Program-made: the position numbers and the translations under genes
Part shown: positions 11,845-22,392 of the stretch, piece by piece
Position numbering within the stretch: position 1 is the first letter of the stretch
How the letters are laid out: every line of letters begins with the position of its first letter
Origin: Spinacia oleracea
Lineage: Eukaryota; Streptophyta; Magnoliopsida; Caryophyllales; Amaranthaceae
Direction of reading: 5' to 3'
Length of the DNA stretch: 64,000 bases
Assembly: GCF_020520425.1 (NCBI RefSeq)
Contig: NC_079492.1
Location: 146,103,861-146,167,860, forward strand
Notes under the pieces: generated by a model
Database searches by the model: none
What the model was told of the DNA's origin: nothing
Seen by the model: the letters and a program-made list of their open reading frames with translations, nothing else

Positions 11845-12318
11845 CTTATGATACTGAGCAGTCTCAGAGGTCAAACCTACAATTGCCGCAGCTAATCCGA
11901 TCAATCCGCCCTTACAAAACAAAACAAGCAAAAATTAATTTAACTCAATACGATTCCACACACCATTTAATAGACCAAACAAATTATTATTACCAAGATG
12001 AAAAGCTAGTACCTTGATGATTAGCCTGCGGTGAATAGGTGAATTCCTCAGTCAACAAATTGCTCACTGCACTTATTTTCTCGCGATCTGCAGCTGTAGT
12101 TAATTGCTTCACAATCCATTCAACCTATAACCACAACAACAACAATCAAATACCAATATCACTACCCGCAGAAAAAACTACTTCAAAAAAATTCTAAATA
12201 TTCAAAAAAAATAACAAATTCAAATTAACTCAAGTGCAACAATTTTCCGCTTCTCGTACAACTTATCGGCAAGATTACGAAGCACAGCGGCCAGAATTAT
12301 CAAAAGTGCAACCGCCAT
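11845..12318 (-). pseudogene. VAC14: captured N-terminal fragment of VAC14 (PI(3,5)P2 scaffold)
   Basis: Three exon-like blocks on the minus strand match the start of VAC14, the HEAT-repeat scaffold of the Fab1/PIKfyve complex. Block A (12318-12229) reads MAVALLIILAAVLRNLADKL and then YEKRK. Block B (12124-12013) reads VEWIVKQLTTAADREKISAV and ends PQANHQ. Block C (11910-11845) reads GGLIGLAAAIVGLTSETAQY. The corresponding parts of plant VAC14 are LRNLADKLYEKRK, EFTYSPQANHRK and GGLIGLAAATVGL. The introns remain between them, so this was captured from genomic DNA, not from mRNA. The donor after block A lacks a clean GT in frame, and the B-C junction does not keep frame. It is therefore a fragment. 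It lies inside the 8484-13001 CACTA element. Confidence 0.8.
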
Positions 12319-13156
12319 TGTAGAAACCTTTTGAGAAATCGCAGAATTCAAAGAGTAGATATTAGGTAACGCAAACTAATTACCAATATTGAATTCAAAC
12401 CCCTTTCCCCACAAAACCAATTCAAGAAAATTAATTAACTACAATCGAACTCTTAAAACGCAAAATTAAGGACAGGCCAAACATAAATCGCCAAAATTCC
12501 TTGAATTTTATGAAGCATACCATCAAATTCGATTATTCACACCCGTCGTGAGAAGGGATGCGCAGCCGGGTGAAGGGAAGCGCAGCTGGGAAAATGGAAA
12601 CGCCACCGCGTGAAAGAAATCTCCGTCGTCGGTTTCGCCGCTCCTATTGTGTTCGATTGAGATTTGAGAGTCTGGACAGTATCAAGGGTTTTGCAGAGCA
12701 ATAACCGAGGGAAGAAGAAGGCAGTTCTTTTCTATGTTGAGAGAGTATTTTTTTTTGTTTTTCCATATATTATTTGATAGCGTTAATTGTTGGAGCGCTG
12801 TTGTACCTATGTAATACGACAACGCTCATTAGGTAAGCGCTGTAATACGACAACGCTCATTAGGTAAGCGCTGTAATATGTGCACTTATGACAACGCGTT
12901 TATTATAAGCGCTATAATATGCTAAATTTGACATCTTTAACATCAAAAGGGTAAGAAGCGCTGTTAAATAAACGCTGTTAAATATCATTTCTGTAGTAGT
13001 GTCATTTAATTTCTTAATTTTCTTATTTCCGAATATATGATGGCTTATTTTATTCTTTGAATTTTGACACGGTGTTAAATTATTTTATAATTTCGTGAAG
13101 GAGTTTTTTTTGGGTCTCGACCTTGGGCTTAACTATTTTTTTTTATAAAAAAAAAC

Positions 13157-13425
13157 CACTACAAAAATTTGTATCTTTTATGACAACCTAATAACGACGG
13201 GTAAAAATCCCGTCGTAAAAGGGCTTTTGCGACGGGGATAACAACCCAACAAAGACGGGAATAACCGTCGCAAATATCTTTTACGACGGGTTAACGACGG
13301 GACTTTCCATTAACGACGACCCCCTTTTATGACGGGTTCGCGACGGAAAATCCCGTCGTTAATCAACAATTATTGACCTTTAGCGACGGGATTTTCCGTC
13401 GTTAATAGTACAATTTCTTATAGTG
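13157..13425. mobile_element. CACTA MITE, GACGGG family, copy 1
   Basis: 269 bp, ends CACTACAAAAATTTG and ...TTATAGTG, 3-bp duplication AAC on both sides. The interior is almost entirely AACGACGGG / CCCGTCGTT subterminal repeats. Confidence 0.85.
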
Positions 13426-13532
13426 AACCTAAACTTTTGTTAACTTTTTAAAAAAAATAATACGAAGTAAATAAGATCAAATTTTAAAAGAAAATTAAAC
13501 GACCAATGTAAAACTGACATGTGTTACAATTT

Positions 13533-13638
13533 GAGAGTGATGGATAGCTAAGTTGGTTAGAGCTTCCATCCCGGTTCCAGATGATCCTGTGATCGATTCT
13601 CATCCCCGCCCTTGTGGCTCATTTGCACCAAAAAAAAA
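13533..13638 (+). mobile_element. short tRNA-derived SINE, copy 1
   Basis: About 106 bp with a tRNA-like box A (TAGCTAAGTTGGTTAGAGC) and box B (GATCGATTCTC), ending in a run of A. A perfect 16-bp duplication ACATGTGTTACAATTT flanks it (13517-13532, 13639-13654). The second copy is at 56661. Confidence 0.88.
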
Positions 13639-13667
13639 ACATGTGTTACAATTTAACGGTTCATAAA

Positions 13668-13745
13668 AGCAACTCCAATGGTCATAAAAAAGAACTTGCT
13701 TGCAAAAAATTAAAATTATGAGCAGGTAGCCAATCATTGATCAAA
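13668..13745. mobile_element. truncated Tourist-like MITE
   Basis: It begins AGCAACTCCAATGG and matches the left arm of the element at 7358, including the GAGCAGGTAGCC block, then stops. Confidence 0.55.
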
Positions 13746-13756
13746 CATTTGAGGTG

Positions 13757-14351
13757 TAATACAAGAATTTGTATCTTTAATGACAGCCTAATAACGACGG
13801 GTCAAAATTCCTGTTGAAAAAGCCTTTTACGACGGGGCTAACAATCAAACATGTTAGAATAATGCCTTGAATCGGTCAAGCCCCTTACTGCAACGCCCCA
13901 ACACGGGGATCTCGCTGAGTCAGGGTTCAGGGACGACGCCCCTGTTTAGGGGTTCGGGGACGCAACGTGGTCCCCGATGGGGGTTCGGGGGCAACACCCC
14001 CGAACTTTACGGTATCTGTTATTCTGGACTAGGGTTATCTGTTTTGGGCCTATTTTCTGGGCTTTTCCGCATCTGTCTAGAGAGTACTATATAAACTCTC
14101 TAGGTCATAACCTAGTTGTATTCTGTAATCTGTACTCCTCAAGATCAATAAAACCTTTCTCCCCTCTGCCTGTGGACCTAGCTAACACATTGTTAGTGAA
14201 CCACGTTAAATTCTCTGCGTTCTTTATTATGTTCTTTATTCTTTCTTTGCGACTGTTATAACAAAACAAAGATGGAAAACCGTCACAAAGGTATTTTACG
14301 ACGGGTTAACGACAGAATTTCTCGTTGTTAATAGTACAATTTCTTGTAGTG
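13757..14351. mobile_element. CACTA MITE, copy 2, split by a solo LTR
   Basis: A degenerate left end (GTAATACAAGAATTTG) and an intact right end (TTCTTGTAGTG) of the GACGGG MITE family flank an inserted LTR (13852-14263). Without the insert it would be about 180 bp. Confidence 0.75.
13852..14263 (+). mobile_element. solo LTR of a retrotransposon (probably Copia)
   Basis: 412-bp fossil beginning TGTTAGAATAATG and ending TTATAACA, with a 5-bp target duplication AAACA on each side (13847-13851 and 14264-14268). It contains a promoter-like TATATAAACTC and an AATAAA signal. No internal region remains, so it is the product of LTR-LTR recombination. The matching duplication suggests modest age. The family assignment is inference. 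Confidence 0.8.
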
Positions 14352-14739
14352 TTGAAACATTTTGAAATATACGACACCGTTTAAGTTGAGACCCAAAAAA
14401 ATTAGGACATGAAGTTGAGACATTTTGAAGAAGATAGATCATAGTTAAGGTTGATGACGTCAATTTTTCCAAAAAAAAAAAAAAACGATTCAGCGAACTA
14501 ATCAACGCACTATGAAATTATTACATACCCGGTGTAAGCTACAAGTATGACGAAGATCAATGATACAATAATGATATTTCTGCTATTATACCAAACACCT
14601 GAAATGATAAACGATTGCAAATGTCTGCAAATTTTGATGATATGAAGTTACCAAAAACACGTGAACTGGTAAGTGATAACTGATAAGTCATGTCAATATT
14701 ATTTGTATGTAAATTTATTTATTCCAACCATTTTTAAAT

Positions 14740-15120
14740 GGACCCGATCTATACTAAATTTATTGTAAATTATGTCTAAAAATATGGTCAAAAACTTGTG
14801 CATAATTTAGTTTGACATGTTTATTAGGATAATTATAGGAAAAAAAAATAAAAATAAAAATCAAATTAGTGTAGTTGCTACATGTTGTGTTTGAATAATG
14901 TGATTTTAGCTCACAATTCGCTTTTAAAAACACAGGGTTACTATGATTGAGAAAATGGTTACTATATCTAAGAATTTTGGTATTTAATTTATTTATAGTC
15001 ACTATATAAACAATAAAGGTCTACATGTATGTATAAAGGATTAAAGGGTGATAGAGAAAATTATCAGTTTTGAGTCCACACTAATATTATTGTGGACCAG
15101 GTCCACGTAAGAATAATTCT
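14740..15120. repeat. MITE-like repeat with TGGACCAGGTCCAC end, copy 1
   Basis: This region matches 41060-41432 along most of its length, including the phrase ACACTAATATTATTGTGGAC at the right end. Left and right ends are loosely inverted (GTGGAC-type). Superfamily unknown. Confidence 0.55.
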
Positions 15121-15177
15121 ATTTATTCTCTGTTCCTAGAAGATTGCCCTAATACTTTATTTTTTCAATTTTATTAC

Positions 15178-15383
15178 TCCCTCTGTTTTTAAGAATTGGG
15201 TATGCTTATGCTCAAATGTAAGTAAGTAAATTGTTTTGTGTGTACTCTACGGTTAAATTAAGTATAATGTTTGAGGAGAGACTTGTGAAAAAGAACTAAC
15301 ACAAATAAGGAGACACGTACAAACAACTAAGGAGTAAGGACATTCATCTATAGGATATGGAATAATCTTTTTAGGGACGGAGA
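15178..15383. mobile_element. degenerate Stowaway-like MITE
   Basis: It begins CTCCCTCTG after TA and ends near AGGGACGGAG. The right end is decayed. Confidence 0.4.
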
Positions 15384-15409
15384 TCGAAAATAATGAACTA
15401 TCATGACAT

Positions 15410-15952
15410 TAGGGGTGTTCATCGGTCCAAATCCGGACCGGATCGGATCGGACCGATTCGAACCGGATCGAAGATCGAAATTATGATAATTCAAGGCCCG
15501 AAAATCGGACCGATTATGCTTGGAGCGAATTCGGATCGGACTGAAAAAATCGGTCTAAAATCCAGACCGGACCGTTTTGTACCGGTTGTAGACCTATTTT
15601 TATATATTATTTATTTATTTATAAAAATTATGATAAAAAAGAAAAAATATATAAAAAAAACTATTTGTTTGAGGCCTTTCTTGAAAGTTAAAATAAAATA
15701 TATCACAATATAGTAATATTTACAACATATTAAAGGAGGTAATTAAAATTTTAACTAGGTTATATTATATTTTGTTAAGGAAAAATCGATCCGGTCCAAA
15801 ATCGGGTTTTGGATCTGACCGGATCGAAGACCGAAAATTGATATTTCTCGACCCGAAGACCGGACCGATTGCCTTTGGTCCGGTTCGATCCGGTCAAGGT
15901 CGGTCCTGTCCGGTCCATATTTTCGATCCGGACTAATTTTTGTACACCCCTA
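15410..15952. mobile_element. hAT-like MITE with CCGGATCG-rich interior
   Basis: Inverted ends TAGGGGTGTTCA and TGTACACCCCTA flank about 540 bp made of degenerate GGACCGGATCG words in both arms. I could not find a clean 8-bp target duplication. The 106-residue open frame inside is compositional. Confidence 0.6.
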
Positions 15953-16395
15953 ATTATGTATTGTCCTAATAAAGTTTATTCTAATGACCAATAAACTCAA
16001 AAAGAAAAAGAAAACTCAAATAAGGGGACAATAGAATAAGAGACTTGTACAATTATACTAAAATTTTAAAGGAGGGCTAGAGCTATAGATTTAATTACAC
16101 AATTTTTGGGGAGGGAAGGTCAGACTTAGGCCAGACTTATCATCCGTCATTGACCCACTGCTACACTGTACTTCATCCGTTTTATAATGATCTTTCAATT
16201 TAGAATTATGACAGTACATACGTAGACTATTTACAACCGAAGGAAATCATCTAAATTATTAAGAAAAAACATATTAATGTGGCGACTTGTTACATTCGGC
16301 TCAATGAGCACTTTAATATAATATCAATTTTTTATATTTTTTGCTAATATATAATAAGAGATAGATATACAAAATGTGCATTGACAGACATAAAA

Positions 16396-16654
16396 AGTGT
16401 ACCATTAACGACGGAAAATCCCGTCGCTAAAGACCAATAATCGTTGATTGACGGGATAACCCGTCGCGAACGTAACCGTCATAAAAAGGGGTCGTCGTTA
16501 ATGGAAAACCCCGTCGTTAACCCATCATAAAAGACATTTGCGACAGTTGTTCCCGTCTTTGTTTGTTTGTTAGCCCCTTCGCAAAAGACTTTTACTACAT
16601 GATTTTTGACCCGTCGTAATTAGGTTGTCGTTAAACATACAAATTCTTGTAGTG
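16396..16654. mobile_element. CACTA MITE, GACGGG family, copy 3
   Basis: The right end TTCTTGTAGTG is intact and the left end is eroded (GTGTACCATTAACGACGG). It ends exactly where the SOT1 promoter module begins. Confidence 0.7.
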
Positions 16655-16735
16655 AATCATGACACATAAACATGTCATGCCATCATTATGACATGCCTTA
16701 AAGGTCGCATGCTGCGACCTTTATCATTTTCGTTA
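16655..16735 (+). promoter_or_regulatory. conserved SOT1 promoter module with palindrome
   Basis: About 80 bp are highly similar to the SOT7 promoter at 55202-55283, though the two genes belong to different sub-clades. It contains CATGACACATAA, CATGTCATG and, at 16700-16722, a perfect inverted repeat with arms AAAGGTCGCA and TGCGACCTTT separated by three bases. A TATA-rich stretch (TTATATATATATGG) follows at about 16733. It is a candidate binding site for a dimeric factor. Confidence 0.6.
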
Positions 16736-16789
16736 TATATATATGGACATATATACAACTTAACAAATGCAATCTACGTTAGAAAACAC

Positions 16790-19560
16790 ATGGCTGAACC
16801 ATCAGCAATGAATCAAAATGGTACTACCACAAAATTAAACCAAAGAGATGAAACATCTTTAGTGAATGAAGAAGTAGAAGTTGAGCATCTTAAACAATGT
16901 CTTCCAAAGACAACATGGATGGGTAGTAAGCAAAACCTACTCATTAAAATTCAAGACTTTTGGTATTTAACCAATTTCTCTAACATCCTTACTTTCCAAA
17001 CACATTTCCTTGCTCAAGACACCGATCTTATAGTGGCTAGCTTTCCGAAAACCGGCACCACTTGGTTGAAATCGCTACTGTTTTCTATTACTAATCGGTT
17101 TGTAAACCCCCCTAATAAAACACCTTTGCTTACCAACAATCCACATGAACTTGTGTGTGATTTAGAGACCGCTATCTATGGTGGAAACACCGGGAACTCT
17201 AAGCTACCGCACCCTAACCAACTTAACGAACTCCCTTCACCTCGGCTTTTCAGTTCACACTTGCCTTACTCGTCCCTTCCTGAATCTGTGAAGGTTTCTT
17301 CTTGTAAGATCTTGTATATTTGTCGAAATCCCTTAGACACGCTTGTGTCGCACTGGCTTTTCTTTCCAAAGCTGATAAAGAAGGTAATAACTCTAGTTTC
17401 CTAAATATAATAGAACTCTTTTTTGGTGTTAGCACCCGGTTCACCCTTAAGGCTAATTCGGATTCGGGGCGAGTTCTGGGTGGATAGGTTTCAGTCCCCT
17501 CCCAATTGTTGTTGCGGGGGATTGAACACGAGTTCTCCCTATTAAGTTCAGCCTCAATCACCACTGAACCAACAGACAATTGGTAACATAATAGAACTCT
17601 ACATATATCACAACTCTGATATATATAGTGTCTTTAAATTAAATAAGTGTGTTAGTGCAGTAGCGGAACCAGAAAATTTTGATCAGGGGGGTCACATTTA
17701 TTTAGTCTTGAGCTCACGATAATGTGCGTAACACATATTTTATTAGGAAAAAGAAATTGTTCACGACGACCTGTTAGTCAGTTAGTTATCCTTAATTTTA
17801 GGAACATGTATATTGTTAGTGGGCATGGTTAGTGGGTTATAAATACCACATTCTAGCAATTTACTCCCTCTGTTTTTTTATTAAGTGATATACTTTGACC
17901 AGATTTTAGAAGGGTGAGTTCATATTATTAAAATATGATGGAAGTGGGGTAATTAATGAGTTATTATTTATTGTAATAAATTGATAATGGGTGAATTATT
18001 TATGGGGGTTACTATTTACCGTCCCATATTACTCAAAACCGCCCTAATATTTTACCCATATACCCCCTTTATTTACCCCCTTATTTTAGCATTTACCATT
18101 ATCCTTTACCTTTTCCCTTTTTACCGCCCACCCTAAACATAATGTGAAATAATTTTTACATGGCCGAGACTACCGGTGGAACATCAAATTCACAAGAGGA
18201 CTTTTTTTCGGAAAAAAATATTCAGAAACTTATGCATTTCTAGCTCGTACCATGGAAGGAGCTTAAACTTCATAAGTGTATACTATGGTCGGAGCTCAAA
18301 ACTCATAAGTCTATGCTATTTAATGTTTTGATTTGTTGTTGAATTTGATGTAATTTGTTTCGGAGAAATGATTAAGAGACTTATGCATCTTAAGCTTGTA
18401 CCATGGTACAAACTTATGAATTTTAAGCTCGTACCATAGCAGGAGCTTAAAATGCATAAGTCTATGCCATGGTGTGAGCTTAAAATGCATAAGTCTCTAC
18501 CATGGTGTAAACTTAAAATGCATAAGTTTGTGGAATCAAAATTAAATTAGTATTTTTTTAATTTATTGATTAATGTACTTGACAAATAAAATTGCTTGGT
18601 TTAAATATTTTTTTTTTTATGGGTGTATGGTGGTGGTTTGGATGAAGATACTTTCTCTCTTCAAAATAGATGGGGTAAAATTTGGGAGAAAAGTTTCATT
18701 ATATAAGAATATTAAAGTAAAATAGTGGGGCGGTTTTGAGTAATGTGGGGCGGCTTTTAGCGCTCCACTTATTTATTGTAATATAACGAGAATGTGAATA
18801 AGTATATGGATCATAAGAGGCAGGGGAAAAAAATTAATATGATTGGGAGTGAGGGACCATGACATGCCAAAAATAGAACATGTATCACTTATTAAAATAC
18901 TGTCGAATAAGAAAAATGTATCACTTAATAAAATATGGAGAGAGTAGCTAGTAAATTTTATGAGTTTATAAAAGATTTTTTTTATGTAACTTTTAATTAG
19001 ATTGTACTACGTATAAAATAATAGTATAATTTTGCTATATTCTTTCCCCTCTCTTACCTCTATTATAAATTTATAATGTCAAATAGATAACAGGAGACGA
19101 AAATTTCCAACCCTCAAACATTGAAGATTTCTTTGAAGACTTTTGCCAAGGTGAGGTTATATATGGGCCGTTTTTCGAGCACGTAGTTGGATACTGGAAG
19201 CAAAGCTTAGAGCAGCCTAACAAGGTGTTGTTTTTTAAGTACGAGGATTTAAAAGAGAATCCTAGTGCTCACGTAAAGAAGTTGGCGGAATTTGTTGGTA
19301 TGCCATTTTCTACGCAAGAGGAAAATGAAGGAGTTATTGAAGAAATAATAGATTTGTGTAGTATCAATACTCTTAAAGACCTCGAGGTTAATAAGAGTGG
19401 TTCTCTTAGCCATTTCTTTGAAAATAAGACATTTTTTAGGGATGGAGAGGTCGGAGGGTGGACTCGTTATTTGACTGATTCCATGGCGGAGAAGATGAAC
19501 GAATTGATTGAACAAAAACTTGGAGGTTCGGGATTGTCCTTTAAATTGAAGCCCCTATAA
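16790..19560 (+). CDS. SOT1: cytosolic sulfotransferase with one intron
   Basis: PAPS-dependent sulfotransferase of the flavonol-sulfotransferase-like family. Exon 1 is 16790-17383 and exon 2 is 19087-19560. The phase-0 intron has clean borders (AAG/GTAATA and AAATAG/ATAACA), so LIKK joins ITGDENFQ exactly where the intronless paralogues read LIKRVTGDENYQ. The product has 355 residues, or 349 if the ATG at 16808 (MNQN, as in paralogues) is used. The 5'-phosphosulfate loop PKTGTTW is at 86-92, the catalytic His is in SSHLPY (His157), and the 3'-phosphate-binding segment ICRNPLDTLVS has Arg179 and Ser187. The C-terminal PAPS motif reads RDGEVGGW instead of the usual RKGxxGDW. The substrate is unknown. 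Most plant SOT genes lack introns, so the 1.7-kb intron, packed with a SINE and nested MITEs, is unusual. Confidence 0.85.
17420..17587 (-). mobile_element. tRNA-derived SINE (Au-like) inside the SOT1 intron
   Basis: Read on the minus strand it has box A (TGGTTCAGTGGTGATTGAGG) and box B (GTTCAATCCCC) and ends GGTGTTAGCACC-inverse plus poly-A. A perfect 13-bp duplication ATAATAGAACTCT flanks it (17407-17419, 17588-17600). The other copy is at 37272. Open frames on it are not genes. Confidence 0.9.
17864..18944. mobile_element. Stowaway MITE split by a MULE-like MITE
   Basis: The outer ends CTCCCTCTG and GGAGAGAG have flanking TA. The interior arms share ATTAAGTGATA/TATCACTTAATA. It lies inside the SOT1 intron and hosts the 18005-18768 insertion. 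Confidence 0.65.
18005..18768. mobile_element. Mutator-like TIR element with tandem TTAAGCTCGTACCATGG units
   Basis: Inverted ends start GGGGTTACTATTTACC and GTGGAGCGCTAAAAGCC and share TATTACTCAAAACCGCCC. Near-perfect 9-bp flanks TTATTTATG / TTATTTATT fit Mutator-type duplication. The interior has about five degenerate copies of a CTTAAGCTCGTACCATGG-type unit (18235-18530). Confidence 0.65.
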
Positions 19561-19790
19561 ATCAATGAGTGTTATGTATTATACGTAAGATTATTGAAAG
19601 TGATTATAAATCAATGTGTGTTATGTATTGTACGTAAGATTGTTTTTTTTTTCTTTTTCCAAAAGGGGAGTACATCCATGAGTGTTATGTATTGTACGCA
19701 AGATTATTGAAAGTAATTTTTTTTTTTTGAGGGATATTGAAAGTAATTATAAATCAATGAGTGTTATGAATTAATTAATGCTTGAAAATA
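19557..19790. repeat. tandem ~60-bp repeat after SOT1
   Basis: Four partial copies of a unit containing ATCAATGAGTGTTATGTATT and ACGTAAGATTATTGAAAGT follow the SOT1 stop codon. They probably duplicated the 3' untranslated region. Confidence 0.75.
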
Positions 19791-19950
19791 ATGCATGGTT
19801 CTTAAAGTAGTACTCCGTAATTCTTAGCGGTTGACTAGTTATTTTGTTAAGTTAAAACTCTAGTATGTATTGTATTTAGCTTTTTATTTTTTTATTTTTA
19901 CAATAGCTAATCATACAAACTTATAAGTTATACTACGTACTGGTTAATTT

Positions 19951-21391
19951 TTTTTTTTTTTTTTTGCTAAGCAAGTGAGAATAATATTAATGAGCAAACA
20001 AGAATACAACCTAGGCTAACTCTAAGTGATACGAACCAACTAGGTTGGACCCTATCTACAAGGAGCCAGCAAAAACCAAGCTACACAAGGCTGCCAGAAC
20101 TAAACAGAGCAAACTGCTAAGAATTACAAAGACATAAACCAATCACTATCCTTTCTACTGACATTCTTAGGCAAAACAGTTTGTATTCTACCTCTCACCA
20201 CTTGCTTCAACTTAGTCACAGTGTGACTCACAGTAGGAACACAGTTCTCCCAGAAACTAGTATTCCTACATTGCCAAATCAGGTACACTGCTGCCACAAG
20301 AGCTGCATAACAAAATTGCTTCTTGAATTACACTTGTTAAAGGATAAAAAAGGGAAGTATACTTGTTAGCAATCTCGTGTGCCCTCTGGACTTGTTATCG
20401 ATTTGCTTGAAGGATAACACATTCTTTGAATGTAGATGCTATCGTCCAGATTATAGTAACATTCTTCTCCCTAGGCGGTGTCTCCAAGATTGATATTAAG
20501 GTTACTGAATCCGTAAGGACTAGTACCTTGTCAATCAGTCTTCCCTTGCACCATCGGATGCCATCAAGACAAGCTAGAGCTTCTGAGTGAAGAGGGGAAT
20601 GGGCTAGGCCATAGGAACCACCTCCATCTCTCGTTGCTCCTGTTGGTACATCCGACACTGCCCATCATATCCTGTCACAGCACGCTTGGTATGTTTGTCC
20701 CATGAACCATCAACCTACAAAATAAAGTTAGGAAAAACAGAGAGTTCCTTTATAATTTCCAAGTTGTACATGGTGGAAACCAGGGGGTTGGGCTAGCTAT
20801 TGAGCGATCATAGAAGGGTCTCCAACTCCAACTCTACCTTGATTGTTTTTGTAGGTATTGCAACCCCTACTTCCTTTGTAATACAATTTAGCACTCACCT
20901 TGCATGTCCCGTTTCATTTGAGAAGATTCTTGAATTACGAGTAATCCACAAGCTCCATAATATTGCTAGCTACAAATATGTCAATTATAGAGCTATCCTT
21001 ACCATCCTTGCTATAGAAAAGCAGGACATAATTTTGCATCCATTCACCATCACCAAAGGGAATAGATCCACTATTATCCAAGCTAAATGCAAGGGGGCCT
21101 AACCCCCAAGTCAACTTAGCAAGGTTACAGGTTCTAAAGATATGTTGAGCTGTTTCACCAATTGTCCCGCAGTAGTCATATGCATTAGCAACATCAATTC
21201 CACGTTGAGCAAGGTTGTCCTTTGCAGCAATTGTGCTGTGAAGCAATTTTCAAAGAAAAACCTTCTATTTAGAAAGAATTTTAAGTTTCCATATAAGCTT
21301 TGAGAAACTATGTGCCTGGAGTTGGACATCCTGCAAGAGACCAGAAAGAAAAGCATAGCTTGATTTACTAAAACCATAAAACGATAACACA
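19951..21391 (-). mobile_element. 5'-truncated LINE (L1/RTE-like with RNase H)
   Basis: A poly-T run at 19951 is the poly-A tail of a minus-strand LINE. The decayed interior encodes an RNase H-like segment at 20395-20658 (around CKGRLIDKVLVLTDS) and a zinc-finger reverse-transcriptase-associated segment at 20935-21246 (around YDYCGTIGETAQHIFRTC). Frames are broken at several places. Short flanking similarity TGGTTA(A/T) may be the target duplication. Confidence 0.75.
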
Positions 21392-21860
21392 AACATATTG
21401 GTTATGTATTTTTTCTATTTCTCCAATCGCGATGTTCGTTTTCCTACCGTTAGGATTACGAGAGAGTATGAAGGCAAAGTCTATTTGGTTCGAAGAAGGC
21501 AAGTTCCAGTTTATAAGGTTGATCATGCGCTAATTTTAAGAATATATATTTATTACTTCGTATTATTATTGTTTTTTCGATCATAACGTTCGTAATACTG
21601 CTATTACGATTACAGAATTGTACCATTTACGGAAGGGTGTTATACTGTTATGATAAGGAAAGCTAGTACGATCATCACGTGATTTCAGTTCACGGGTAGA
21701 GCAGAGTATAGCGTTTTAGAACGATTTTGGCAGTTTGTTCTATACTTAGAAGAATTTGACAAATGTCATTCAAAATATCAATCACATCATCTAAAGACTA
21801 CAACAACATGCAATTCTCATCATTCAGGAAATAACCAAACACTTCTTCCGATCCTCTCAC
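21392..21860. other. gene-free spacer
   Basis: Short open frames only. I see no motif or repeat end here. Confidence 0.4.
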
Positions 21861-22022
21861 CAGTAGCGGATCCAGAATTTTGAGATAGTGGGGTCACTAT
21901 TTAAAAATTGATGAAACTAAAATTATTTATTTTTTAAAAAAAAATTGAACTTTTAACTATAAAAAAAAAAAAAATCAAGTGGGGTCAAGGACCCCACTGA
22001 GGGCACCGTGGCTCCGCCACTG
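21861..22022. mobile_element. hAT-type MITE with CAGTGGCGGA-like ends
   Basis: Inverted ends CAGTAGCGGATCC and GGCTCCGCCACTG are flanked by imperfect 8-bp repeats CCTCTCAC / CTCCTCAC. Fragments of the same end type occur at about 17660 and 48298. Confidence 0.75.
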
Positions 22023-22133
22023 CTCCTCACACGTGGCCTACTTAGTTACACGATTGAGAAGAAATACTTCACAGCATCCCTTAAACATTGTTCCATTTTA
22101 TTGTCAACAAATTCTCTAATTAATAATCATATA

Positions 22134-22392
22134 CTTCCTCCGATTTTTAATACTCGTAACGTCTAATTTTTTTCCACTATTCACATATTTTACTTTGTTT
22201 TTTATTGGTTATTTATAAATAAGATAAAGTATAACCATGTAAGATCTTGTTAAATTCATCTTAATGTGTACTTCCTAAATATCAAAGTTTTGTAATTTTT
22301 ACTTAAAGATAATTAAAGATATTAATGATCAAAGTTGTGCATTGACATGCGTAAAAGTGACAAACGTTACGAGTATTAAAAATCGGAGGAAG
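22134..22392. mobile_element. Stowaway MITE with long near-perfect arms
   Basis: Arms beginning CTTCCTCCGATTTTTAATAC are inverted at the right end, with TA on both sides. The long unbroken arms suggest a relatively recent insertion. Confidence 0.8.

Larger units (their letters stand above)
8484..13001 (-). mobile_element. 4.5-kb CACTA (En/Spm) type element with captured host exons
   Basis: The ends are CACTACTATAAAAA and the inverse ending TAGTAGTG, flanked by the 3-bp duplication TCA (8481-8483 and 13002-13004), as expected for CACTA elements. Both subterminal regions carry many AACAGCGCTT/AGCGCTGTT units, the usual transposase-binding repeats. No full transposase is present. The interior has a piece resembling the tail of a Ulp1-type protein at about 9005 and a multi-exon fragment of VAC14 at 11845-12318, so this is a non-autonomous gene-capturing element. 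The region 12540-12660 is GC-rich and may be a captured 5' leader. Confidence 0.85.

Noticed and set aside
13540-13620. possible tRNA gene
   Set aside because: A and B boxes are present but the sequence does not fold as a full tRNA. The flanking duplications and A tail show a SINE.
17250-17579. 109-residue minus-strand open frame, and its relative at 37312-37524
   Set aside because: The shared SVVIEAEL part is translated from a SINE.
16808-19560. treating SOT1 as a pseudogene split by an insertion
   Set aside because: The split has proper GT-AG borders and restores the paralogue frame exactly, so a spliced intron is the simpler reading.
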